From NCBI RefSeq assembly GCF_030929555.1, contig NZ_JAVFVT010000057.1, forward strand, positions 1 through 35,301: a DNA stretch of 35,301 bases. Direction: 5' to 3'. How positions within the stretch are numbered: the first letter of the stretch is position 1; the number at the start of each line of letters is the position of its first letter. The stretch is from Paenibacillus sp. LHD-117 (GTDB lineage: Bacteria; Bacillota; Bacilli; Paenibacillales; Paenibacillaceae). The translations under genes were made by a program, and so were the position numbers. This document shows positions 16,269 through 23,209 of this stretch, one piece after another. The notes under the pieces were generated by a model. It searched no databases, had not been told where the DNA came from, and saw only the letters and a list, made by a program, of their open reading frames with translations.

Positions 16269-17828
16269 TTAATAAGACTCAATCCCGTTGAGCAGCTCCC
16301 TCGCCTCTTCATGATCGGGCTCCAGCTCAAGCAACGCCCGCAGGTAATGCAAAGCATCGTCGTCCTGCTCCAGCTCGAAACAACAAATCGCCAAGCAATA
16401 ATAGACGGTCGATACGACCTCGTCTTGCTCTTGGCGGACCGAGATTTCCAAGAAACGTTTGGACTCTTCGTACATGTCCATTTCGAATAAGATCAACCCG
16501 GCATCCAGCGCCAGGTCGTATCGCTGCTGCTCCATCACGTAATACGAGGACCACATCAGCTGTATGCCCCTCAACAGATCCTGCAGCTCTTCATCGTTAG
16601 CATCGGGCAACAGACTCGAAATACGCCTCGCGCTTTGAATGAAAAACTCCGCGTCATAACCGCCAAGCCGCCAAAAACTTAATACGGGCTGCAGTTCCAT
16701 GCTCCCTAGATTGCGGTCTACCCATTCCTTCATGCTAAAAAATTCGTCCGGACCAAAACGTTCGATCGTTCTGCGGTACGCCAATCGGGTTTGAACATAA
16801 TCTGTTGGCGCCTCCATATGGAGAATGCAGCCCACGTTTATATTTTTGTAATGATGCGGGGGAAATAGCGCCACCGCTCCTCTACTTTCATACACATGCT
16901 GAAACGCGTGGTAATTTGCCGTAAAGGAAAAGCTGCCATGCCGGATCAACTCCGGCGGTCCCGCAAACTTCATGTTATCGATCAGGTGATCGCCCTTATC
17001 CGCCGTAATGAGCAGGAATCCCGCTCCGGACAACCGATCCAATCGCTCCAAACAAGTTAATCCGGCGGCAGGGAATAGGATATGGGAGTCTTCCAATTGC
17101 TCCTGATATATCGCAATGACGTCTCGGTACGGATAGTCGGCCTGTTCGTACTCAGGCGCTCGCCGATGCTCGTAATGGAGAGACAGCCGATCTAATACGG
17201 CGGACGGCTTAAGGGTATCGTCATCGTCCGGATAATCGACAAACACATCCGCTTCATAAATGAGGCCCTCGCCAACATAAATCAACTCTTGCGGAATGCC
17301 GTCAAAAAAGTAGTTCGCCACAATGATTAACGGCTGCCTTAGATCCCCTTCGCTAATCGTGACCCCTGACGCAACCAGCTCCAGCGCGATATCATGCACC
17401 GCATCGAAACGGGCAATGTCCAGCACTCCTTCCGCAATAAAGGGTTGCAGCGCGGGATGCTCCTTCCAGGCGAGCACATTGCCCATCGCCAAATCCGTCA
17501 TGATATAACGGAACGGCGGCAACGATAGTCCGGCAAATTCCCTAAGCCGGCATAACTCCTGCAGCACATGGTAAGCCAGGCGCCCCGCTCCCGCGCCAAG
17601 CTCCACGATATGTACCGTCTCCGAAAGATGCCCCTTATTCGCCCGATCCTGGAGCAGTCCGAATATCATTTCCGCATAGGCATTTCCGATCATCGGATTG
17701 CTCGTAATATATTGGGGAACTTGGTCATTGTTCCACGCTTCTATCCCCGCTTCTTCATAATACTTCCGCTGAATATCCCAGATCGGCGCTTCGCTAAAGC
17801 GATAGCGTTGTTTGTGTTGTACGGTCAT
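16269..17828 (-). CDS. SAM-dependent methyltransferase-like protein with C-terminal TPR
   Basis: The 519-residue protein carries a class I methyltransferase signature at about residues 70-90: VHIVELGAGAGRLAYHVL, with acidic residues after the next strands (YIMTDLA) and 'LIIVANYFFDGIPQELIYV' as the region after motif III. The overall plan resembles MidA-type (DUF185-like) arginine methyltransferases. The last ~90 residues (about 425-519) hold two to three tetratricopeptide-like helical repeats (LALDAGLILFEMDMYEESKRF, 'YYCLAICCFELEQDDDALHY', LLELEPDHEEARELL), pointing to a protein partner. ATG start with a weak site (TAAGG). Monocistronic and divergent from the phosphodiester glycosidase operon, so a TATAAT at 17875-17870 on the minus strand lies beside regulon copy C. 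Substrate unknown. Confidence 0.75.
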   Translation of the reverse strand: MTVQHKQRYRFSEAPIWDIQRKYYEEAGIEAWNNDQVPQYITSNPMIGNAYAEMIFGLLQDRANKGHLSETVHIVELGAGAGRLAYHVLQELCRLREFAGLSLPPFRYIMTDLAMGNVLAWKEHPALQPFIAEGVLDIARFDAVHDIALELVASGVTISEGDLRQPLIIVANYFFDGIPQELIYVGEGLIYEADVFVDYPDDDDTLKPSAVLDRLSLHYEHRRAPEYEQADYPYRDVIAIYQEQLEDSHILFPAAGLTCLERLDRLSGAGFLLITADKGDHLIDNMKFAGPPELIRHGSFSFTANYHAFQHVYESRGAVALFPPHHYKNINVGCILHMEAPTDYVQTRLAYRRTIERFGPDEFFSMKEWVDRNLGSMELQPVLSFWRLGGYDAEFFIQSARRISSLLPDANDEELQDLLRGIQLMWSSYYVMEQQRYDLALDAGLILFEMDMYEESKRFLEISVRQEQDEVVSTVYYCLAICCFELEQDDDALHYLRALLELEPDHEEARELLNGIESY

Positions 17829-17886
17829 AAAACCTTAGCCTGCTCTCTGAAAGTTATTCGTTCTCATTCATTATAACCTTTTTTAT

Positions 17887-17918
17887 TTAAGATTCATTAA
17901 AGGTCGCCCCTCTAAGAT
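17887..17918 (+). promoter_or_regulatory. Direct-repeat operator and promoter of the phosphodiester glycosidase operon (regulon copy C)
   Basis: TTAAGATTCATTAAAGG (17887-17903) is followed by 9 nt and TAAGAT (17913-17918). The 17-mer is identical to copy A at the VTC operon, and the distance to the -10 is the same as in copies A and B. It lies 22 nt before the GTG/ATT start region of the downstream gene. It could also affect the divergent methyltransferase gene. Confidence 0.65.
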
Positions 17919-17940
17919 AGGTTCAAGCAAACTTGAAGGA

Positions 17941-18909
17941 GTGATCCCTATTATCCGCCTAGGCAAAAAAAACAAAATCATCATCATCATAGCCGCGCTT
18001 CTCTTGATCATCGCCGTCGTCCTGTACCGGCTTGCCGATCGATATTTGATCGAACATTTCGAAGTGATCGTCGAACCGAGTACCGTTGCAACCGGGGAGA
18101 CGACTTTTGAGTCTGACCAGGAGACGACCGAAGAACCATCGACGACCGAGGCTCAATCGGACGACTGGAATTACAAGGACGACAATCAGACGATCAGCAT
18201 CAAGAAGGTGCAGACCGGCTCGGGCTCCAATATGGTCACGTATTACGTGGCGGACGTGACGCTCAGCGAGAGCGCGAACCTGTCCACCGCATTCGCCAAA
18301 AACGCCTTCGGCACGAACATCATCGAGGATACGTCGACGATCGCGGAGGGCAACAACGCCGTGTTCGCGATTAACGGCGACTACTATGGCTTCCGCAGCG
18401 ACGGCGTCATCATCCGGAACGGCACCCTCTATCGTGACGAGCCTGCTCGCGACGGCCTAGCACTGTTTTCGGACGGCACGTTGAAAGCTTATGACGAAGA
18501 AGAGACATCATCGGACGCGCTGCTTGCCGAAGGCGTGACCAATACCTTCTCCTTCGGCCCCGTCCTCGTGACGGACGGCGAGGTGGTCGGCGACTTCAGC
18601 AGCGTCAAGATCGACAAAAACTTCGGCAATCGTTCGATTCAAGAACCCAATCCGCGAACCGGCATCGGGATTATCGCGCCGAATCATTTCCTGTTTATCG
18701 TGGTCGATGGCAGGAGCAGCGAAAGCCGCGGCATGACGTTAACCGAATTCGCGAATCTATTCCAAGAGCTCGGCGCGACCGAAGCTTATAATCTCGATGG
18801 CGGCGGCTCGTCCACGATGTATTTTATGGGCAGAATCGTCAACAATCCGCTGGGCAAAGGCAATGAACGAGGCGTCAGCGACATTATCTATATTCCTAAA
18901 TCCCAGTAA
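17941..18909 (+). CDS. Phosphodiester glycosidase (NAGPA-like) family membrane-anchored protein
   Basis: The ~320-residue protein has an N-terminal signal anchor (KIIIIIAALLLIIAVVLYRL), a Glu/Thr/Ser-rich linker (about 48-75) and a phosphodiester glycosidase (NAGPA/DUF2233) domain outside the membrane. Family marks are AVFAINGDYYGF, IRNGTLYR, FSFGPVLVTDG, RTGIGIIAPNHFLFIVVDGR, 'EAYNLDGGGSSTMYFMGR' and NERGVSDIIYI. The human homologue removes GlcNAc from a phosphodiester; bacterial members probably act on wall or capsule phosphodiesters. Start: GTG at 17941 overlaps the Shine-Dalgarno AAGGAG (17936-17941), so an ATT at 17950 with 8-nt spacing may be the real start; no ATG is available. Followed 18 nt later by the GT2-GtrA gene. 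Confidence 0.88.
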   Translation: MIPIIRLGKKNKIIIIIAALLLIIAVVLYRLADRYLIEHFEVIVEPSTVATGETTFESDQETTEEPSTTEAQSDDWNYKDDNQTISIKKVQTGSGSNMVTYYVADVTLSESANLSTAFAKNAFGTNIIEDTSTIAEGNNAVFAINGDYYGFRSDGVIIRNGTLYRDEPARDGLALFSDGTLKAYDEEETSSDALLAEGVTNTFSFGPVLVTDGEVVGDFSSVKIDKNFGNRSIQEPNPRTGIGIIAPNHFLFIVVDGRSSESRGMTLTEFANLFQELGATEAYNLDGGGSSTMYFMGRIVNNPLGKGNERGVSDIIYIPKSQ

Positions 18910-18927
18910 AAGGAGGTCTCGGCTATC

Positions 18928-19938
18928 ATGACCATACTAATCCCCTCCTACGAGCCGGACGAAAGGTTGATTGCGCTCATCCGCAATCTCAAAGAAGTGA
19001 GCGACGACTCGATCCTGATCGTGGACGACGGTAGCGGCGAAGACTACCGCGACATATTCGAATCGGCGAAGGAAGCCGGCTGCACCGTATTGACGCACCG
19101 GATCAATCTGGGCAAAGGCAGCGCGCTCAAGACGGGCTTCGACTATGTTAGGCAGCATGGCGACGAAGACGGCATCGTGTGCGCCGACAGCGACGGACAA
19201 CATTTGCCGGGCGATATTTTGAGAATCGTCCATGCCGTTCGCGAGCATCGAAATCATATCGTGCTGGGCAGCAGGCAATTCACGGGCAAAGTTCCCTTGC
19301 GAAGCCGCTTCGGCAATTCGGCTACCCGGATGGTGTTCGCTTATGCGACGGGCAAGCCGATCCAAGATACGCAAACCGGCCTTCGAGGCTATTCTTCTGA
19401 CATGCTGGATTGGTTATGCCAGGTACCGGGCGACCGCTTCGAATACGAAATGAACATGCTGCTTGAAGCTCCAAGCGCGGGGTACGAATTGGTCGAGGTG
19501 CCGATCGATACCGTCTATCTGGACGAAAACAAATCTTCGCATTTCCGTCCGCTTGCTGATTCTGCCAGAGTCTACTTTCCTTTTCTGAAATTTTGTACGT
19601 CGTCCGGCTTCGCCGCGGTTTTGGATTTCGCGCTGCTGCTCCTGCTGCAATGGCTGACCTCGAATCTGCTCGTATCCGTCATCGGAGCGCGCGTATGCAG
19701 CTCCATTTTCAACTATGCGATGAACCGCAGATTCGTGTTCGCTGGCGGCAAAGGGGCCGCGATCCGCAAATCGCTGCCTCGCTACTATTCGCTCGTCCTC
19801 ATCATTGTTGCGCTAAATTACGCCATGCTGCACCTGCTGCACGTGAACATCGGCGTTCCGCTCGTCGCGGCCAAGCTGATGACGGAAGCTTCCTTGTTCG
19901 TGCTCAGCTATTGGGCGCAGCGGAAGTTTGTTTATTGA
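18928..19938 (+). CDS. Bifunctional glycosyltransferase family 2 / GtrA membrane protein
   Basis: The 336-residue protein has a DPM1-like GT2 domain (about 1-215): TILIPSYEPDE, IVDDGSGEDY, NLGKGSALKTGF, CADSDGQHLPGDI (the D-x-D-like metal motif) and 'TQTGLRGYSSDML'. A GtrA domain of four membrane helices follows (about 216-336; 'FLKFCTSSGFAAVLDFALLL', 'FNYAMNRRFVFAG'). Such fusions transfer a sugar from NDP to undecaprenyl phosphate and help flip the lipid-linked sugar for decorating teichoic acid or other surface glycans. ATG has AAGGAGGT 10 nt upstream. It is the second gene of the operon headed by the phosphodiester glycosidase, under regulon copy C. Sugar identity unknown. Confidence 0.9.
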   Translation: MTILIPSYEPDERLIALIRNLKEVSDDSILIVDDGSGEDYRDIFESAKEAGCTVLTHRINLGKGSALKTGFDYVRQHGDEDGIVCADSDGQHLPGDILRIVHAVREHRNHIVLGSRQFTGKVPLRSRFGNSATRMVFAYATGKPIQDTQTGLRGYSSDMLDWLCQVPGDRFEYEMNMLLEAPSAGYELVEVPIDTVYLDENKSSHFRPLADSARVYFPFLKFCTSSGFAAVLDFALLLLLQWLTSNLLVSVIGARVCSSIFNYAMNRRFVFAGGKGAAIRKSLPRYYSLVLIIVALNYAMLHLLHVNIGVPLVAAKLMTEASLFVLSYWAQRKFVY

Positions 19939-20031
19939 ATGCCATAAATACGAGTATAATAGGAAGTATACGTTAGATGAACGGCGGAAATCTGAATGTA
20001 TACCTACTCGAATGGATGGAAGAGGTTAAAC

Positions 20032-21477
20032 ATGAACGGAACGCATTTTACGGACTATTCATTAAGCGAAGAGATCTTGAAGGCGCTGCATAGCTTGGGT
20101 TACGAGACGCCGACGGAAGTACAGTCGGAAGTTGTGCCCGTCGCTCTCGAGAAGAAGGATCTTGTTGTCAAATCGCAGACAGGAAGCGGCAAAACGGCTG
20201 CTTATGGCATTCCGCTCTGCGAGCTGGTCGATTGGAACGAGAATAAGCCGCAGGCCTTAATCCTTACGCCTACCCGCGAGCTTGCGGTACAGGTTAATGA
20301 AGACATCACGAATATCGGACGCTTTAAGCGTATCAAGTCGACGCCTCTTTACGGGAAACATCCTTTTCATATCCAAACCGCGGAGCTCAGGCAAAGAACG
20401 CATATGGTCGTAGGCACGCCGGGGCGCGTGCTCGACCATATAGAACGCGGCACGTTATCGTTGAACCGGATTGCTTACCTCGTCATCGACGAAGCGGACG
20501 AGATGCTGAATATGGGGTTTATCGAGCAAGTGCAGTCCATCATTCAGGCGCTGCCTAATGATAGGGTGACCATGTTGTTCTCCGCTACGTTCCCCGAGGA
20601 TGTGGCCCGACTTTCGCGCAAGTACATGAACGATCCTGTACAGATCGAGAATAAAGCGAGCGGATTAACGACCTCCACGATCGAACACTCTCTTATTCCG
20701 GTGTCTGAGGCGGACAAGCTGGCGCTGCTTCAGGATCTGCTCATCGTCGAGAGTCCTGACAGCTGCATCATTTTCTGCCGTACGCAGGAGCATGTCGATC
20801 AATTATTCAGAGAACTGGCCGATCTCGGTTATCCATGCGATCGCATTCATGGCGGCATGGAGCAGGAAGAGCGATTCGAGGTCATGAATGCGTTCAGAAG
20901 GGGACAATTCCGTTACTTGATCGCGACGGATGTAGCCGCCAGGGGAATTGATATCACGAATATTACCCATGTCATCAACTACGATATTCCGCTAGAGAAG
21001 GAAAGCTACGTCCATCGTACGGGACGTACGGGGCGCGCGGGCAAGTCCGGTAAAGCCATTACCTTCATCACCCCCAAAGACGGCAGAAGATTAGCCGATA
21101 TTGAAGCTTACATTGGATTCGAGATTCCGAGAACGAAGGCTCCCTCCGAAGAAGCCGTCGATCGCCGCAGGGGAGACTTCGAACAGAAGCTGAGAATCGG
21201 CTCTCAACCGAAAAAAGACAAGCGCGAGCTATTAAACAAACAAATTATGAAGCTCAACTTCAATGGCGGCAAGAAGAAGAAATTCAGAGCCTTGGACTTT
21301 GTCGGTACGATCGCCAAGCTTGATGGCGTAACCGCGGACGATATCGGGATTATTACGATTCTCGATCATGTCACGGATGTCGAGATTCTGAACGGTAAAG
21401 GATCGCTCGTGCTGGAAATGATGCAAAACACGAAGGTGAAGGGCAAGCTGCTGAAGGTACGCAGAGGCAAAAAATAA
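20032..21477 (+). CDS. dbpA: ATP-dependent RNA helicase DbpA (YxiN type)
   Basis: The 481-residue protein has all DEAD-box motifs: Q motif region GYETPTEVQSEV, Walker A SQTGSGKT, PTRELAVQV, GTPGR, DEAD, SAT, IIFCRTQEHV, ATDVAARGID and HRTGRTGRAG. The C-terminal ~75 residues (MKLNFNGGKKKKFRALDFVG..) form the RNA-binding domain of DbpA/YxiN, which docks on hairpin 92 of 23S rRNA. This ties it to assembly of the large ribosomal subunit. Length and sequence match Bacillus YxiN closely. ATG at 20032 follows GGAAGAGG at 6 nt; a longer in-frame ATG at 19996 lacks a ribosome binding site. A TATAAT at 19955-19960 is a possible -10. A large hairpin follows at 21482. Confidence 0.96.
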   Translation: MNGTHFTDYSLSEEILKALHSLGYETPTEVQSEVVPVALEKKDLVVKSQTGSGKTAAYGIPLCELVDWNENKPQALILTPTRELAVQVNEDITNIGRFKRIKSTPLYGKHPFHIQTAELRQRTHMVVGTPGRVLDHIERGTLSLNRIAYLVIDEADEMLNMGFIEQVQSIIQALPNDRVTMLFSATFPEDVARLSRKYMNDPVQIENKASGLTTSTIEHSLIPVSEADKLALLQDLLIVESPDSCIIFCRTQEHVDQLFRELADLGYPCDRIHGGMEQEERFEVMNAFRRGQFRYLIATDVAARGIDITNITHVINYDIPLEKESYVHRTGRTGRAGKSGKAITFITPKDGRRLADIEAYIGFEIPRTKAPSEEAVDRRRGDFEQKLRIGSQPKKDKRELLNKQIMKLNFNGGKKKKFRALDFVGTIAKLDGVTADDIGIITILDHVTDVEILNGKGSLVLEMMQNTKVKGKLLKVRRGKK

Positions 21478-21481
21478 TGGG

Positions 21482-21521
21482 AGATCCATTAAGGGCACCG
21501 ATTGGTGCCCTTAATGGATCT
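21482..21521 (+). terminator. Perfect 18-bp hairpin after dbpA without a U-tract
   Basis: AGATCCATTAAGGGCACC and its exact reverse complement flank a GATT loop, starting 4 nt after the dbpA stop. Stability should be high, but the following bases (GCATATTG) are not U-rich. It may terminate inefficiently or act mainly as a 3' end stabiliser. Confidence 0.55.
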
Positions 21522-21575
21522 GCATATTGTAAATACCTTGACGGCCTTCCGTATATCATCGCCCGTGATTCACTA

Positions 21576-21604
21576 TTTACAAACCGATGGTCGGTATATA
21601 TAAT
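21576..21604 (+). promoter_or_regulatory. Promoter and operator of the tetR-doxX operon
   Basis: TTTACA (21576-21581) and TATAAT (21599-21604) are separated by 17 bp. Inside the spacer lies the dyad ACCGA-TGG-TCGGT (21583-21595). A repressor bound there would block RNA polymerase, fitting autorepression by the TetR-type protein encoded from 21659. Confidence 0.75.
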
Positions 21605-21658
21605 AAGAATAAATATGACATGCCGGCGACTTCGCATTTCCATTTCGGAGGGATACAC

Positions 21659-22252
21659 ATGAAACAAGAGGAACGCAGGGAACAAACAAAGAGGCTGCTC
21701 CTGGAGACCACCAAGGAGCTGGTCCGGGAGAAAAGCTGCCCTTCCATCACCATGATGGACATCATGGACCGGTCAGGCTTGTCCAAAGGGGCTATCTTTC
21801 ACTATGTGAAGAGCAAGGACGAGATCTTCGTCTGGCTATTGCAGGAGCGCCTCGAGGAGACGAACGAGCAATTCATGTTAGAGGTAGAGCAAGGCCGGCG
21901 CACCTTCGATGCGCCCATGCAGAAGATTACAGAGAGTCTATTGGCCTATGCCAATGCCCAAGACATCACGAATAAGATACTTATGTATTTGCTTGGGAAG
22001 GAAGACGATCCGATCATCGCGGAAGCACTCAAGCAGTACTATGAGCGATCCGTTCTTCTATCTCGGCAGTGGATCGAAATGGGAAAGCAATACGGAGTCA
22101 TTCCGGAATCCGTTGATGCCGGCAAGACGGCCGACTTGTTCGTGATGATGACCTTCGGCTTGCGCGTCCGCAGCTCCATTCCATTCGTAACTTCGGATTT
22201 CCAAGCGCAAGACGTATCGTCCTTTATGATCGATATTTTGCAATCCCGCTAA
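21659..22252 (+). CDS. TetR/AcrR family transcriptional regulator
   Basis: The 197-residue protein has an N-terminal TetR helix-turn-helix (about 8-55): REQTKRLLLETTKELVREK, then 'ITMMDIMDRSGLSKGAIFHY', then VKSKDEIFVWLL. A helical ligand-binding and dimerisation domain follows. ATG at 21659 has CGGAGGG at 7-8 nt; an in-frame ATG 24 codons upstream would overlap the promoter and is rejected. Located 18 nt upstream of a DoxX-like membrane gene in an apparent operon, behind a promoter with a dyad in its spacer. It should repress both genes until an unknown ligand binds. Confidence 0.92.
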   Translation: MKQEERREQTKRLLLETTKELVREKSCPSITMMDIMDRSGLSKGAIFHYVKSKDEIFVWLLQERLEETNEQFMLEVEQGRRTFDAPMQKITESLLAYANAQDITNKILMYLLGKEDDPIIAEALKQYYERSVLLSRQWIEMGKQYGVIPESVDAGKTADLFVMMTFGLRVRSSIPFVTSDFQAQDVSSFMIDILQSR

Positions 22253-22270
22253 GCGGAAGGAGCGATTGGA

Positions 22271-22708
22271 ATGTTGCCATTCTATGTGCTTGTTGCCGTG
22301 TTCTTGCTCTGCAAGTCGCTTGGGCTGATCGGGCTGCCTTATTTCGAAGGCTGGCAGTCTTCGCTTCAAGCAGCCGTAGCCGCTATGCTGCTGCTGACGG
22401 CTTCCGCTCATTGGGGCAAGAGACGCCCCGACCTGATCCGGATGGTTCCCCCGGCTTTCCCAAGGCCAGATTGGATCGTAAGTGCCACCGGCTGGCTGGA
22501 AATCGCCGGGGCTATCGGCATCTTGTTCCCCGCTACTTCCAAAGCCGCTTCGCTTGGATTAGCCCTACTCCTATTCGCTATGTTCCCGGCTAATGTACAC
22601 GCAGCCAAGGAGAAATTGACGATCGGCGGCCGCCCCGTGCCTAACCTGATCCTACGTTCGGTGCTTCAACTCGTATTTCTGGCGGCGGTATTGTTGGCAG
22701 GCAAGTAA
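22271..22708 (+). CDS. DoxX-like membrane protein
   Basis: The 145-residue protein has four membrane helices, with the DoxX-like pattern 'WIVSATGWLEIAGAIGILFP' and 'LGLALLLFAMFPANVHAA' in the middle and last thirds. Members of this loosely defined family occur in redox- or solvent-responsive operons, but their activity is not established. ATG has GGAAGGAG about 9 nt upstream. It lies 18 nt after the TetR regulator, so it is probably its main target. A terminator lies at 22791-22814. Confidence 0.85.
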   Translation: MLPFYVLVAVFLLCKSLGLIGLPYFEGWQSSLQAAVAAMLLLTASAHWGKRRPDLIRMVPPAFPRPDWIVSATGWLEIAGAIGILFPATSKAASLGLALLLFAMFPANVHAAKEKLTIGGRPVPNLILRSVLQLVFLAAVLLAGK

Positions 22709-22745
22709 AGAGATGCAACGTTTCGATCCCTCTCGATACGGGAAA

Positions 22746-22787
22746 GGCTGTTGACAAAGCCCCGAAACCGGGACTTTGTCAACAGCC
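22746..22787. repeat. Long inverted repeat downstream of doxX
   Basis: GGCTGTTGACAAAG (22746-22759) pairs perfectly with CTTTGTCAACAGCC (22774-22787), and the intervening CCCCG/CGGGA extends the stem with one mismatch. No U-tract follows directly. It may be a first terminator stem or a dispersed hairpin element. Confidence 0.7.
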
Positions 22788-22790
22788 TGA

Positions 22791-22814
22791 AGCCGTGCTT
22801 GATCACGGCTTTTT
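22791..22814 (+). terminator. Intrinsic terminator of the tetR-doxX operon
   Basis: AGCCGTG (22791-22797) pairs with CACGGCT (22804-22810) around CTTGAT, followed by a T-run. It lies about 80 nt past the doxX stop, just after the longer inverted repeat. Confidence 0.75.
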
Positions 22815-22907
22815 CACGGTTCTCTGATATCGCAGCGGCTTTTGATCGTTTTCAGCCACTTGCGAATCGAGACGGACATCCAGAAAATTGCAAGGTGCCA
22901 ATACTGG

Positions 22908-23115
22908 GGTGCATCGGGCCGAATGTATACGAAAAATCGTGCTCACAACGCCCATCTGGGGTGCAACGGGCCGAATGTGTACGAAAAATCGTGCTCATAA
23001 CACCCAACTGGGGAGCAACGGGCCGAATGTATACGAAAAATCGTGCTCACAACGCCCAACTGGGGAGCAACGGGCCGAATGTATACGAAAAATCGTGCTC
23101 ACAACACCCAACCGG
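22908..23115. repeat. 52-bp tandem repeat, four units plus partial flanks
   Basis: Four near-identical 52-bp units (22908-22959, 22960-23011, 23012-23063, 23064-23115) share the core GGGCCGAATGTATACG and AAAAATCGTGCTCACAAC. They differ by only a few substitutions, and a degenerate partial unit lies on each side. 52 is not a multiple of three, yet the units stay open in more than one forward frame, so coding is unlikely but not excluded. It lies between the convergent doxX and GH3 genes. Confidence 0.9.
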
Positions 23116-23138
23116 GGCGCAGCGGGCCATTTCAAACA

Positions 23139-23187
23139 CGCAGGGGCTGTCCCCAAGTCATCTATGACTTGTGGGACAGCCCCTGCG
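23139..23187. repeat. Very long hairpin (22-bp stem) between convergent genes
   Basis: CGCAGGGGCTGTCCC plus CAAGTCA (23139-23160) pairs with the mirrored segment (23165-23187) around a TCTA loop, with a single bulged T. It starts 23 nt past the GH3 stop on the minus strand. The sequence beyond it is only weakly T-rich, so it may terminate the GH3 operon or be a dispersed palindromic element. Confidence 0.75.
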
Positions 23188-23209
23188 AAACCATCTATGC
23201 AGCTTACAC

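Noticed and set aside
22908..23115. CRISPR array
   Set aside because: The units are directly adjacent, with no unique spacers and no cas genes in the window.
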